64,000 bases of DNA from Heterobilharzia americana (GCA_944470555.2 OX104132.1:16501755-16565754), one strand, 5' to 3'. Counted from the first letter of the stretch, positions 1 to 12,424 are shown. The notes: generated from the letters alone by a model not told the origin. Translations and numbers: made by a program.

Positions 1-639
1 ACATCTCTGTTTATTCACATGAGGTGACCTGATAATAGTATATTTCAGGTGAGTAGGACTCACCAACATCATGCTCACATGAATTGTATTCTTGTCCTAC
101 AGGGTTCTCATGCACGTAATCCGTTGTTACTCGAGGTTTCCAACAGGTTATTGGTTAGTGCTATAGATGGATGAGGGCAACTCGTGTGTGCACCAATCAG
201 TGAATGCAAACGACTTGAAACAGCATTGTTGGAACTTCCAGTCTGTGATTACAGCGAGCGGAATGGAATATCACGAAAGACGAACTTGGAGGAGAGGAGT
301 TCTTGTCTTCTCAGTGTCATTCGAAATATATGTAAACTTTAATTTATGCGTATGCATATACATCCCTCAAAATTATCGTGCATGGATTTCAACTTGACAG
401 AGCCAATCATTCGTTATTTCATTATCCGTCCAGTCATCCACCTTCAGTGAAACAGCCTTGCATGAATCCTCCTCTATTATTGATCATACGGACAGTTGGA
501 ATATGCAGATCTAAAATTGACTTTCGGCACTTGCTGACCAGTAGACGTACTCGGTGCTCACACAATTCACTTCTCCAGAATCATAATACTTCCAATAATT
601 TTCGAGCATCCCTATCACAAGTCAATTCTAAGGGAATGC

Positions 640-830
640 ATCTCGCAGTCACAAGTATTATCACTCAACTATCCCACCCATGGTTGACGTGTTGCACGAC
701 TGGATCATATGCACTAATTGATCATAGGAGACTAACCAATTTCATCTCGTCTAGTCCTGAGTGCAGACCGAATTCTCTGGATCATGAGATACGAAAAGCT
801 CCCTAGGATTAGACAACATGAAACCAGGCA
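640..830 (-). repeat. Dispersed repeat (family 3), also at 9797-9987
   Basis: A moderately repeated sequence recognised by words related to CAGGACTAGACAACATGAA and by a following TGATCAATCA. Relatives are at 18080-18230, 21940-22015, 49040-49270 and 55300-55400. No coding potential. Its family name is not known to me. Confidence 0.6.
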
Positions 831-1467
831 CTTTCCAGTAGCCAGTCAATATATTTGGTCGATGTGCGTTCAAGCGCAGTTATGTGTTTCCTTCAACTAA
901 CAACTACTTTCATGGCCCTGCAAATAGTGTGCATGCAGTCGACGTAACAAATGATGTTCATGTGCACTCTGGTCACCTACCTGGCATAATTTCCATCCAA
1001 TTTTGAAGAAATGCAGAGAGTGACTCACCAATCGTCTCAGCGACGTATCTATCGATGAAATTGAATTCAGGTGTTATTTTCTCACATTGATGGTAATAAT
1101 AACAACGGTGAAAAGAGTGATGAGGGGTAACAGATATATGTCTGCTTGAATTCTCTTAGCACTGATAACCATAACTAGACGATGCTATAATCCACCACTG
1201 GTTGATAAAAGCTCTTCAACTGTTGTAAACACCACTGAATAAATAGCCTATTGTACACATTGATATAATATGAGTGTTTATGGTTGCAGTGATTCATTGT
1301 GTCGCTGTGTCAGGTCAGAGACATACGGTGTTGGGATAAGTAGTAGGTTTGGTAGTACGAAGTGGTTTACTAGGGAAAGTTCTATTCCATCACCATTCTT
1401 GCAATGAATTTTCTGGTGAGCTTCTAATAACAGAACTACATCATTTGATATTCACTTATTTTGAAGT

Positions 1468-1660
1468 GTGTTATGACTCTTGAACTTTCTCAATACAATT
1501 TTCTTTGTTGTATCTGTAGATCTGTTAGTTGAATGACCATTGAATGCGATCATAAAAAATCAAGAGAGCATAGTGTTTAGCAGTGTGCTTGACAGTGAGG
1601 CATCAGTTTCATCAGTCTGTCGAATCCTGGAAGTTATCACAAATGTTCAGTGCATGCCAT
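1468..1660 (+). repeat. Diverged direct repeat inside the VAL upstream block
   Basis: This stretch matches 2470-2722 in the same orientation, with divergence and indels. Shared landmarks are TATTTTGAAGTGTGTT, GTTGTATCTGTAGAT, and CAGTCTGTCGAATCCTGGAAG at the right end. The pair recurs in copy 2 at +9157. No coding potential was recognised. Confidence 0.6.
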
Positions 1661-3267
1661 CACCTTTTCTGTCATAAAGTTATCGGGGAGCCTCTAATGA
1701 CAAAACTACATCATTTGATATTCACTATAACATGTAGAATCTGAAGGGAGGGATTCATGTAGGAACATCGTCAACGAACTAAGTTACGCTATAGCCGGAT
1801 ATCAACAATGCACTTCTACATTGCCAGTTCTATCTTTCAGAGCACTGACTATTATTGTTCCCAATGAAAAAGGCTGAAAATATGTGTCTAACCAGCGTTT
1901 TGCAGCCTGCCCTTCAATGTGTATTACTGCTGAAGAAGCATTAACTATTCATTGTGGGTTCCTGAAGCTGCACTTACGAGTGTACACTCCATACCACCAT
2001 GTCCATATCTTGACAGTTTCAGTTCAGTAACCTATTTCTGAATTTCGTTATTATAAAGATGGGAAATAGGAGTTAGCCGAGTGAAATCAAACAATGACAC
2101 ACGTTTGCCATCTACTTTAATCCTCTTGTCACAATCACAGACTGGGAGTTCCAACAATGCTGTTTCAAGTCGTTTGCATTCACTGATTGGTTCACACACG
2201 AGTTGCCCTCATCCATCTATAGCATTAACCAATAACCTGTTGGAAACCTCGAGTAACAACGGATTACGTGCATGAGAACCCTGTAGGACAAGAATACAAT
2301 TCATGTGAGCATGATGTTGGTGAGTCGTATTCACCTGAAATATACTATTATCAGGTCACCTCATGTGAATAAACAGAGATGTTTTGTGATTGTGTCCTTA
2401 GAATGCACCGAGAGAAAATGTATCACTTGTGAAATGTGAGCATGAGAACACCACTCAGCACTGGGGTTATTTTGAAGTGTGTTGCATTGCGTTGCACTGT
2501 GTTGTGTTGTGTTGTGACACTGAACCTTTGTGAATATAACTTTCTTCGTTGTATCTGTAGATGCGTTAGTTGAATAGCCATCGAATGTGATTGTACAAAA
2601 TCAACACAGTGTAGTGCAACTACATTCTGATTGACGTTAGTGTTTGACAGTGTACTAGACAGTGAGCCATCAGTTTAACCAGTCTGTCGAATCCTGGAAG
2701 TCATCACCAATGTTGAGTGCATGAGTGGATGCTTTGTAAAGCAGAATATTCGAGCATGGCTTACGAGTATTCGAATTTAATGATTAGGTCCCGTTTATCC
2801 CATGTTACTGGAAGGTCTATAGAAATCCTCCACTTTATGGAAATCCTTCCACTGAAGTCAGTTTGTGATCTCGACAACCTGAGCATCGCCTTGTTGAGGA
2901 AAGTGAGGCAGAGGATATACCGATAAGTATCACGGCTACCACAGTGCATCCTGTATTATTCTCGTATTGTTAGACATATGCGCTTCTCAAATAACACTAA
3001 CCACAGATGACTGCCATAACCAAACTGAATCACCTTACTCATACTAACTACACTGGAGTTAGAACCTGGTCGAAACTCTCCATTTCATCTATACAACATA
3101 TGCCACGTGTGAAACACGAAAATATTACAATATGAGCACTGCAATTAAAAGACCAAAATGGTCACATGATTCATCTGGTCCCTACACACACCATGCGCAT
3201 CTGTTTCTCTCAGACTCAGGACACCAGATTAAATAAAACATAGTGATTCTCAGGCTATGAAAACGAA

Positions 3268-3273
3268 TATAAA
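3268..3273 (+). promoter_or_regulatory. TATA box of VAL copy 1
   Basis: A perfect TATAAA lies 40 bp before the ATG at 3313. That would place transcription start near 3298 and leave a leader of roughly 15 nt. The same motif is kept in copies 2 and 3. No experimental start site is known from the sequence. Confidence 0.5.
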
Positions 3274-3312
3274 TCTGGTTAATTTCTCAATGTGTAGTTG
3301 AGACGTACAAAC

Positions 3313-5564
3313 ATGATGTTCATATTTTTTGCAGTTCTCATCTTCACAGATATTGCTGAGTGTTCCTTTGATAAATACTTCAAAGAGGACATGATTCATC
3401 TTCATAACGTGAACCGCAATTATCGAAACAGATGTGATATGAAGGATGTCGTTCCATCGGAGTTCAAACTGAAACCACTTGTAAGTTGATATGCTGAGGC
3501 AGTGTTTTCAGCTTGATGTAACAATGCAGATCAATCTTATGTTTTGAGTGGTTTTATGCAGAACAACATTTTCCATATGCTCATCTTCTATTGTATTTGC
3601 AAATAGATTTGGGATGATGATTTGGAAGAGGATGCTAGGCAGTGGGCGAAAAAGTGTCACAACTACACTGAGATATACGATGGATTACCTGTTGGCAAGT
3701 GGAAATCAGTTGGTAAGAATATAATGATAGTAGTAGAGAAATCCTAGTGAGTGAACATGTGAATGTTTACTCTAATCTCTGACATTTTCAGTGCCGTCAC
3801 TGAATGGATGAAACAGGCGAAAAATTACAATCATTCAACAAATCGTTGCTTAACAGGAAATTCCTGTGACAGCTACAAGCGGGTAGGTAAACTTATCAAT
3901 TCCTAGTGTGAATATCTGTCATAAAGTGAATCACTTTAATTACTCTCATCTACTTGCTTTCAGGTTATCAGCGACCAGACTACACACATAGGATGCGCAT
4001 ATCACAAATGTGAAAACTTTGGACCATGGGAGAACAACTTGGTAGTGTGCAACTACGCACCCAGGTGAGTCTTCACTTGTGAACACGACATGCTGACAAC
4101 CCGTTGAGTTGTGAGATGGCACACCATTTCATTGCCAGTCATACCTGCAACTCGAGTACCACTGAAGTCTTGGTGTCTTCACTGCTGGCTGTCATGCTTC
4201 AGTAGTCTCCGATTCATGTTGTCCAGAGGTTACTCACTGGATAACATGTTCCTCGTGTGTCTGCACATAATGTGTGTGAGGCAGAGTTTCGTGGAGCGCA
4301 GTCTCCATTCGCAAATGGCATGCTCGACATCACATCAAACCACACACAACTGATTGTGATGGAGTCGATTTTGATGGAGTGTGATTCTGTGGATACACAT
4401 TCCACTGATTACTACTGATCATAATGTGTGTGTGTGTGTGTGTGTGTTTGCAATGTGCATATGCGCTGCTTATACACAACTGTGTCATGTCACCAAAAAC
4501 TCGTCGAGTGTGTGACTATATCAGACCACACGATGAAATCTACAGGTAGTAATGTTTGTTAATTTTCGTGGAACGAGAGTAGAATGTTTGCAGGATGCGG
4601 ACAGATTTGAATGACATGAAATGCATTCAGTCGACAATATTCCGTCTGCACTTGACTGCATATCAACCCGTCATATGGAATGGTGTACAGGCGTGCTGTT
4701 GTGTGGTTTATATGAGTGTCTTGTGTGAGTTGGCCAGGTGAACAGTCAGCGCCGATCAAGAGAAGCATAAGGAAATCTTGAGTCTGTGAAAGGTGAGAGA
4801 ATGGGGAATGAGAAAATGTCGGAATGTTCCTCCCAAATCCACGTATCCAGTCAGTCCAATGGACTGAGAAGGATGTGTCCAGTGGATTGTGGTGGGTAGT
4901 TGAATGGTTGGCGACACAGTAGACTATTGCAAGTAACAAATGCATCTCTGTTTTCTGGTGCACACCATTCACATACGACCTGCTGTTGAACGAGAGATGA
5001 GCTCGGTCACTCAGCGTCTGGATGTTTGAGTAGACTGATTGTCAGTGACACTGAACAAGGTGGTCTGTCAATGATGAAGCACTCATCACACGAGTAACTG
5101 TCTGCACATGGAGATATCGAGTCATTGAGAAAGTGGTGTATGTGAGCTGTGGCACAATGACAACACACATTACCGTGTGACACTCATGAGGCAGATAAAT
5201 CGACTCGTATGTTATTGGGTGTCACAATTCCACACCTACACATTCTGATCCATTGTGAAATCGCATATCATCCTGTTACAATTCGCCTTGTAAACATACC
5301 AGATTGAACGCTACACAGCTTCACAGTCTCCAGTTCCTCAGTGTGTCCAGTGACACGATTGTGTTGTCAAACGACTCTCATCTACCTTATGGAGTAACAG
5401 AATTCATTGGGTGAGTTTAATCAACTGCTTCATAAACCAGTTGACTATGCATATCCGAATTCAAATATTGAAATATCTCACGTTTTATCTTCTGCAGCTT
5501 GATATGTGGAAGACCCTACACTGATGGGACAAATGGCAGATGCAAGGAGAAATCAAGACACTGA
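3313..5564 (+). CDS. VAL copy 1: secreted venom-allergen-like (SCP/TAPS, CAP superfamily) protein, five exons
   Basis: The five exons are 3313-3480, 3607-3746, 3792-3882, 3964-4064 and 5498-5564, all with GT/AG borders; they join to 567 bp, 188 residues plus TGA. The start is ATG 3313; the frame is open a little further up but only through a TTG. Residues 1-17 (MMFIFFAVLIFTDIAEC) are a signal peptide, so secretion is inferred. The rest is one CAP domain: LHNVNRNYR near the N-terminus, IWDDDLEEDARQWAKKC in exon 2, AVTEWMKQAKNYN in exon 3, THIGCAYHKC and VVCNYAP (a CRISP-like signature) in exon 4. Nine cysteines follow the signal peptide, and NYT and NHS are possible N-glycosylation sites. Exon 2 must use the donor at 3747; an earlier GTAAGA at 3713 would put exon 3 out of frame. 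Of the usual CAP His-Glu-Glu-His set only the HIGC histidine is obvious. In schistosomes VALs are secreted, often lipid-binding; the exact member is not identified. Confidence 0.88.
4425..4447 (+). repeat. (GT)n microsatellite in VAL intron 4
   Basis: A pure TG dinucleotide run. Its inverted copy, as CA repeats, is at 13182-13200, which confirms that 13064-13681 derives from intron 4 and intron 3 of a copy-1-like gene. Confidence 0.9.
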
Positions 5565-7360
5565 TTAATGACAGGATTCACCACATACATTCTGCATGTT
5601 GCACATCGACTGATTGCTAGTGACTTCTCTTTCCATTCACTCATAAATACACAAATATGAAAACCACTCGATGCTTTCTGAGAATTACTCAACTGGGAAA
5701 CTGGAAATAGGATGACAGTAGGCTTTGCTGGATGTCACAGACGTGTATTCGGTTATCGGATTCACGCACACATTTTCTTGGCCATTGAGAATATGTGGAT
5801 TAGAAGTGACAGTTATTGTTAGGAGAATGTGAATTCATGTAGACTGAGAGGAAATGATGATGATGATGATGTGTGCAGGATATGACGAGGCAGTCAGGTT
5901 TCGTTTGTCCACGAATGAATTCGAAATGTAGCAGGCTTCAAGTGGTTCGGTTACTTCTGAAAGTGAAAGTGAAAGTGATTCAAGATATCAGCATGATGTA
6001 GAAGTGGTGAGGACCAGCATTCAGATCATATCCGCTATCAGTGATGAATAGACTGGACAGAAGATATAAGTGAAGTGAAATGTGACCATGTGGATGGCGC
6101 TGTCAGGTGTTAATTCTACTTGATTGGCCGAAATTGTACTCGAAAATAGTGCCTATTCATATTTACTTGCGATAATCAAGAAGACGTGAGTGCATGGATA
6201 TGATGAGTCCATTTGCATGAATAATGTATACACAGATCACGACATCCTTTTATGTACATCTGTGCATCGGTGTGCGTAATCTCAAAGGGAATCCAATTTC
6301 AAATCGGGAATAGATTTTGTGTTAGTTTACCACACGTGATGACAGCAAACAGTGTGAATTCGATGGATTTGCGAACTTCGTCAGATAAACAGTATCTGGG
6401 TGAAGAAGACATTGTGGTGAATCCTTACTGTTGCAGATAGTATTCTCTGATTGACGTGTCTCTCTGTTGCGAGTTACAGATAGAAATGTGTGTAGTGCGT
6501 GTTGTGTGTGTGCGTGTGTGTGTGTGTGTGTATGTGAGTGGAGAGATGGCTATTCCAACTGGGAATCCATTTCTGGTACCTTTCATCTCGATGTGTCTGT
6601 CTCGACATCATCGCATGTTGTATTGGACAACTGTGAGACAATCGCTCGAAGTCATGACAGTACTCATGAGATCGAGAAGATTGACTGGGTAAGACATGTC
6701 ACACACACCAACAATAATAAGAATTTGATGATCAGCATTCGACTAGTTCTCCTACTGAAATTGTCCGGAAATGAAGTGCATGGTTACGACCTACGCGAAT
6801 GAACCGTGTAATCGTTCTTCATCTTGTTATGGAATCCATTTCCACTGTGACCTAGCGAATCTAATTCAGCTGAGATTCTAGTGAATATTATGCCTATTCT
6901 TTTTCTTACAACATGTACATTTCAGCGTTAGGGGTGACCCACATATACGAATACGTGTTCTTATTATCTCGGATGCAAACTCGGTGTGATGTATACGCTC
7001 ATGGATTACGATACATGCACACAGGCGCTTGAAAATATTTGCAATATGCTAGAATGATATGGTGTGAAATGAACAAGTATAGCCTGGTGACATTTCCTCA
7101 GAGACCAAACTTCCTCACCTGAACCTTGAAATGAGACGCGTTCTGTTGGTTTGGAGTTCGTCAGCTTCATCTCCCCATAGTATAACATCCTCAACTGAGG
7201 GGTATTTGAATCCTACATCTCGGGAAATAACACCACGTCTAAATATAACACCTCGCAAAAGGAGATTTACAGTTATCAGCGTTGACAAAGACAGATGCTG
7301 ATTACTTCAGGTAACGATAATTCTACCTCAAAAGTTCTCCGCCTCTTCAAGTCCGCATAT
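5565..7360. other. Non-coding stretch downstream of VAL copy 1
   Basis: No gene recognised. It holds a short ATG trinucleotide run near 5857-5871, a GAAAGT triplet repeat near 5959-5977, and a TG-rich tract near 6497-6536 that generates short valine/cysteine-rich open frames of no evident function. No canonical AATAAA was seen just after the VAL stop; ATAAAT occurs at about 5643. Confidence 0.6.
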
Positions 7361-7399
7361 CGTGACCACTACAACTAGCAACAATAAGAAAAACCTAAT

Positions 7400-8585
7400 T
7401 ACAAATTCTCAGCACGGTTTCACTAAATTCAAGTCTTGCGTTACTTATCATTTCCATTTCCTTCACCTTATCATTAGTAGCCGCAAGGCACGTAAAATCA
7501 TCATTGATATGATTATGAGCAATAATTTATGCTCGAAACGTAATCAATTAAATAATACTGTGTCACTGTGCGCTTTATATCAAATAAACAAATCTAATAT
7601 GGAACTACATTCTACCACAGTGCCCAAGTTTTTCACTTATATAAAATCATCACTGTTCTGTACTTTGATATATCAAAGGCATTTGACAAGGTACCGCATA
7701 GTATGCTTTATGACAAGATACAATAGATTGGCATTCATGACCCGTTACTTCGTTGGTTTAAATCGTTTCTTAGTGATCGTAGTCAAATAGTTAAAGTAAA
7801 TTCTATTCAATCTAAACCTAGGCTCATAACTAGTGGAGTAATACAGGGTAGTGTCCTTGGGTCTTTGTTGTTTACAATTTTTATGAATAGTGTGTCCAGG
7901 TGCCTCACTGCAAGGGAAAAATTCCTGTACGCTGATGATCTTAAGGTTGTATACTTATGTCACACTCATGAACTAAGCAATACGCTATCTACTGCTCAAC
8001 AAGAATTATGTGAAGTTGCTAAGTGGTGCGACGAGTTCCATCTCAAGTTCAACATTGACAAATATGGTTGGCTCAACATTGTCAGCGATAACCTAGACTT
8101 GTCCTTCGAAGTTTGTGAACAAAAGATACCTAGACGTTCTTCAGTGCTAGATCTTTGTCTTTGATATTCCAGTGAACAAACAGCTTGTATCACATCTAAG
8201 TCACGTAGACACCCTAAATACATCGTCCATAACTTTTATAGTACTGAATCAAGGGTCCCACTCTACAGAATGGCGATCAGTCCAATTTTAGAATACTGCC
8301 CGTTTATCCTGGAAGAGGCGACTTAGAATGAATCTTATATTTTACTAAAAATTACTTCGTAGGCAAATGAACTCAAGTGGCCCAGAAATTAAGATAGTTG
8401 TAACATCTACTCACTACATACGTAATCACAGTTTGTTAGCTGAAAATGAGTGTTGTAAGAGCAAATTGCAAGGTGACTTCTTCCTCAATAAGTTTTCTCG
8501 CATCTGGAATGGACTTCCTGAGGAAATACGTGCTGCAGGTTCATTATCTGTCTTTTGCTGCTCACAGATGATGAGTCTGTAGTAA
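7400..8585 (+). pseudogene. CR1/Jockey-like non-LTR reverse transcriptase, broken
   Basis: Pieces of a LINE reverse transcriptase run in order across shifted frames: NSQHGFTKFKSC near 7402, YFDISKAFDKVPH near 7661, GVIQGSVLG near 7833, LYADDLK near 7925 (the catalytic YADD box), and a C-terminal FSRIWNGLPEEI near 8494. At least one stop (after LYDKIQ, about 7730) and frame changes interrupt it, so it cannot encode an enzyme. Both the 5' end with the endonuclease and the 3' terminus are absent or unrecognised. A PLE tail has inserted or recombined between the first two motifs. Schistosome CR1-type elements (SR1-like) are the likely relatives; the exact family is not assigned. Confidence 0.8.
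7516..7648 (+). mobile_element. PLE 3' tail nested in the LINE fragment
   Basis: The stretch shares TTATGCTCGAAACGT, AAATAATACT, ATCAAATAAACAAATCTAAT and CCACAGTGCCCAAGTTTT with the 3' end of the PLE at 58.0-60.0 kb (59880-59980). Only the terminal non-coding part is present. Here the hairpin GAGC...GCTC is perfect and ATTGAT / ATCAAT flank it. Confidence 0.75.
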
Positions 8586-8639
8586 ACTCAGTTTGTTCTC
8601 TCGAATATATCGTTCAGTTTTTAGACATTGTACATTTTT

Positions 8640-9122
8640 GAGATGTTTGTCTACATCATGAATGCCTGAGAACTTTGCACACACTTTCTCCCAGCCTTGT
8701 ACAGTTCACGCTTATTTTGGTTTCGGTTTGCCGATAAAGGTGCGCTTGAAATACAACGCTCGCATTATTTACGTTTTGGTCTTTTCAATACGCGTTGTTA
8801 TTAATCGAATTACTAGAAACGGGAACTGGAACTACTGTATACACAAATTGAACGAATTCTCTCCCATCGCGGATCCATTAGAACCGATAGTTACGCTAAT
8901 GGACCAAAAGTCTATCACTCGCTTAGCTATTATCTATACGTTCTGAGCTAATGAAAACATACTAGGACCTCTAAACGTGTAAAGGAAGGCGACCATACAT
9001 TCAAACCCAATGGGTGTTTGATTACTAGCTCGTCCGGTTGGATTCTGCAGTTTGAAAGGTACAAATATATAGTCAGTGTTCCCTTTAAGTTTACTATTAA
9101 AAACCGATTCTCTAATAACTTG
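8640..9122. other. Unassigned stretch before tandem unit 2
   Basis: No gene or repeat family recognised. The open frames at 8662-8946 (+) and 8934-9161 (-) overlap each other and have no known motif. It separates the LINE remnant from the inverted-end block of copy 2. Confidence 0.5.
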
Positions 9123-11576
9123 TTTCTCTCGGTTCATTCTAAGGACACAATCACAAAACATCTCTGTTTATTCACATGAGGTGACCTGATAATAGTATAT
9201 TTCAGGTGAGTAGGACTCACCAACATCATGCTCACATGAATTGTATTCTTGTCCTACAGGGTTCTCATGCACGTAATCCGTTGTTACTCGAGGTTTCCAA
9301 CAGGTTATTGGTTAGTGCTATAGATGGATGAGGGCAACTCGTGTGTGCACCAATCAGTGAATGCAAACGACTTGAAACAGCATTGTTGGAACTTCCAGTC
9401 TGTGATTACAGCGAGCGGAATGGAATATCACGAAAGACGAACTTGGAGGAGAGGAGTTCTTGTCTTCTCAGTGTCATTCGAAATATATGTAAACTTTAAT
9501 TTATGCGTATGCATATACATCCCTCAAAATTATCGTGCATGGATTTCAACTTGACAGAGCCAATCATTCGTTATTTCATTATCCGTCCAGTCATCCACCT
9601 TCAGTGAAACAGCCTTGCATGAATCCTCCTCTATTATTGATCATACGGACAGTTGGAATATGCAGATCTAAAATTGACTTTCGGCACTTGCTGACCAGTA
9701 GACGTACTCGGTGCTCACACAATTCACTTCTCCAGAATCATAATACTTCCAATAATTTTCGAGCATCCCTATCACAAGTCAATTCTAAGGGAATGCATCT
9801 CGCAGTCACAAGTATTATCACTCAACTATCCCACCCATGGTTGACGTGTTGCACGACTGGATCATATGCACTAATTGATCATAGGAGACTAACCAATTTC
9901 ATCTCGTCTAGTCCTGAGTGCAGACCGAATTCTCTGGATCATGAGATACGAAAAGCTCCCTAGGATTAGACAACATGAAACCAGGCACTTTCCAGTAGCC
10001 AGTCAATATATTTGGTCGATGTGCGTTCAAGCGCAGTTATGTGTTTCCTTCAACTAACAACTACTTTCATGGCCCTGCAAATAGTGTGCATGCAGTCGAC
10101 GTAACAAATGATGTTCATGTGCACTCTGGTCACCTACCTGGCATAATTTCCATCCAATTTTGAAGAAATGCAGAGAGTGACTCACCAATCGTCTCAGCGA
10201 CGTATCTATCGATGAAATTGAATTCAGGTGTTATTTTCTCACATTGATGGTAATAATAACAACGGTGAAAAGAGTGATGAGGGGTAACAGATATATGTCT
10301 GCTTGAATTCTCTTAGCACTGATAACCATAACTAGACGATGCTATAATCCACCACTGGTTGATAAAAGCTCTTCAACTGTTGTAAACACCACTGAATAAA
10401 TAGCCTATTGTACACATTGATATAATATGAGTGTTTATGGTTGCAGTGATTCATTGTGTCGCTGTGTCAGGTCAGAGACATACGGTGTTGGGATAAGTAG
10501 TAGGTTTGGTAGTACGAAGTGGTTTACTAGGGAAAGTTCTATTCCATCACCATTCTTGCAATGAATTTTCTGGTGAGCTTCTAATAACAGAACTACATCA
10601 TTTGATATTCACTTATTTTGAAGTGTGTTATGACTCTTGAACTTTCTCAATACAATTTTCTTTGTTGTATCTGTAGATCTGTTAGTTGAATGACCATTGA
10701 ATGCGATCATAAAAAATCAAGAGAGCATAGTGTTTAGCAGTGTGCTTGACAGTGAGGCATCAGTTTCATCAGTCTGTCGAATCCTGGAAGTTATCACAAA
10801 TGTTCAGTGCATGCCATCACCTTTTCTGTCATAAAGTTATCGGGGAGCCTCTAATGACAAAACTACATCATTTGATATTCACTATAACATGTAGAATCTG
10901 AAGGGAGGGATTCATGTAGGAACATCGTCAACGAACTAAGTTACGCTATAGCCGGATATCAACAATGCACTTCTACATTGCCAGTTCTATCTTTCAGAGC
11001 ACTGACTATTATTGTTCCCAATGAAAAAGGCTGAAAATATGTGTCTAACCAGCGTTTTGCAGCCTGCCCTTCAATGTGTATTACTGCTGAAGAAGCATTA
11101 ACTATTCATTGTGGGTTCCTGAAGCTGCACTTACGAGTGTACACTCCATACCACCATGTCCATATCTTGACAGTTTCAGTTCAGTAACCTATTTCTGAAT
11201 TTCGTTATTATAAAGATGGGAAATAGGAGTTAGCCGAGTGAAATCAAACAATGACACACGTTTGCCATCTACTTTAATCCTCTTGTCACAATCACAGACT
11301 GGGAGTTCCAACAATGCTGTTTCAAGTCGTTTGCATTCACTGATTGGTTCACACACGAGTTGCCCTCATCCATCTATAGCATTAACCAATAACCTGTTGG
11401 AAACCTCGAGTAACAACGGATTACGTGCATGAGAACCCTGTAGGACAAGAATACAATTCATGTGAGCATGATGTTGGTGAGTCGTATTCACCTGAAATAT
11501 ACTATTATCAGGTCACCTCATGTGAATAAACAGAGATGTTTTGTGATTGTGTCCTTAGAATGCACCGAGAGAAAAT
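9123..11576. repeat. Block with long inverted ends upstream of VAL copy 2
   Basis: The left arm is 9123-9407 and the right arm about 11290-11576. This is the same element as at 1-2419, here with its full left terminus. Outside the arms the flanks (AATAACTTG on the left, ATGTATCAC on the right) show no obvious duplication. Confidence 0.55.
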
Positions 11577-12424
11577 GTATCACTTGTGAAATGTGAGCAT
11601 GAGAACACCACTCAGCACTGGGGTTATTTTGAAGTGTGTTGCATTGCGTTGCACTGTGTTGTGTTGTGTTGTGACACTGAACCTTTGTGAATATAACTTT
11701 CTTCGTTGTATCTGTAGATGCGTTAGTTGAATAGCCATCGAATGTGATTGTACAAAATCAACACAGTGTAGTGCAACTACATTCTGATTGACGTTAGTGT
11801 TTGACAGTGTACTAGACAGTGAGCCATCAGTTTAACCAGTCTGTCGAATCCTGGAAGTCATCACCAATGTTGAGTGCATGAGTGGATGCTTTGTAAAGCA
11901 GAATATTCGAGCATGGCTTACGAGTATTCGAATTTAATGATTAGGTCCCGTTTATCCCATGTTACTGGAAGGTCTATAGAAATCCTCCACTTTATGGAAA
12001 TCCTTCCACTGAAGTCAGTTTGTGATCTCGACAACCTGAGCATCGCCTTGTTGAGGAAAGTGAGGCAGAGGATATACCGATAAGTATCACGGCTACCACA
12101 GTGCATCCTGTATTATTCTCGTATTGTTAGACATATGCGCTTCTCAAATAACACTAACCACAGATGACTGCCATAACCAAACTGAATCACCTTACTCATA
12201 CTAACTACACTGGAGTTAGAACCTGGTCGAAACTCTCCATTTCATCTATACAACATATGCCACGTGTGAAACACGAAAATATTACAATATGAGCACTGCA
12301 ATTAAAAGACCAAAATGGTCACATGATTCATCTGGTCCCTACACACACCATGCGCATCTGTTTCTCTCAGACTCAGGACACCAGATTAAATAAAACATAG
12401 TGATTCTCAGGCTATGAAAACGAA

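Larger units (their letters stand above)
1..2419. repeat. Block with long inverted ends upstream of VAL copy 1
   Basis: Positions 1-250 are the reverse complement of 2133-2382 (paired positions sum to 2383), with only a few mismatches. In copy 2, where the left side is fully inside the window, the repeat reaches about 285 bp and ends in TTTCTCTCGG / CCGAGAGAAA. About 1.9 kb lies between the arms. The layout resembles a non-autonomous DNA transposon or fold-back element. No transposase and no clear target-site duplication were seen, so the type is uncertain. Confidence 0.55.
1..3902. repeat. Tandem duplication unit, copy 1 (VAL upstream block plus exons 1-3)
   Basis: Every landmark from the first base to about 3902 recurs exactly 9157 bp later (9158-13059), with no difference noticed by eye. 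The unit holds the inverted-repeat block, a long non-coding stretch, the TATA box and VAL exons 1-3. The true left edge lies outside the window. The short open frames between 167 and 2926 have no recognisable domain and are not called as genes. Confidence 0.9.

Noticed and set aside
167..806. Two open frames (76 and 142 codons) repeated at 9324-9963
   Set aside because: They are duplicated only because the DNA block is duplicated; no domain, no splice context, and one lies across the inverted repeat arm.
4559..4972. 137-codon minus-strand open frame in VAL intron 4
   Set aside because: No homology recognised, no promoter context, and it lies wholly in an intron of the opposite-strand gene.
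6456..6802. Cysteine/valine-rich small open frames that resemble a small secreted protein
   Set aside because: They arise from a TG-rich low-complexity tract and have no signal peptide or conserved pattern.
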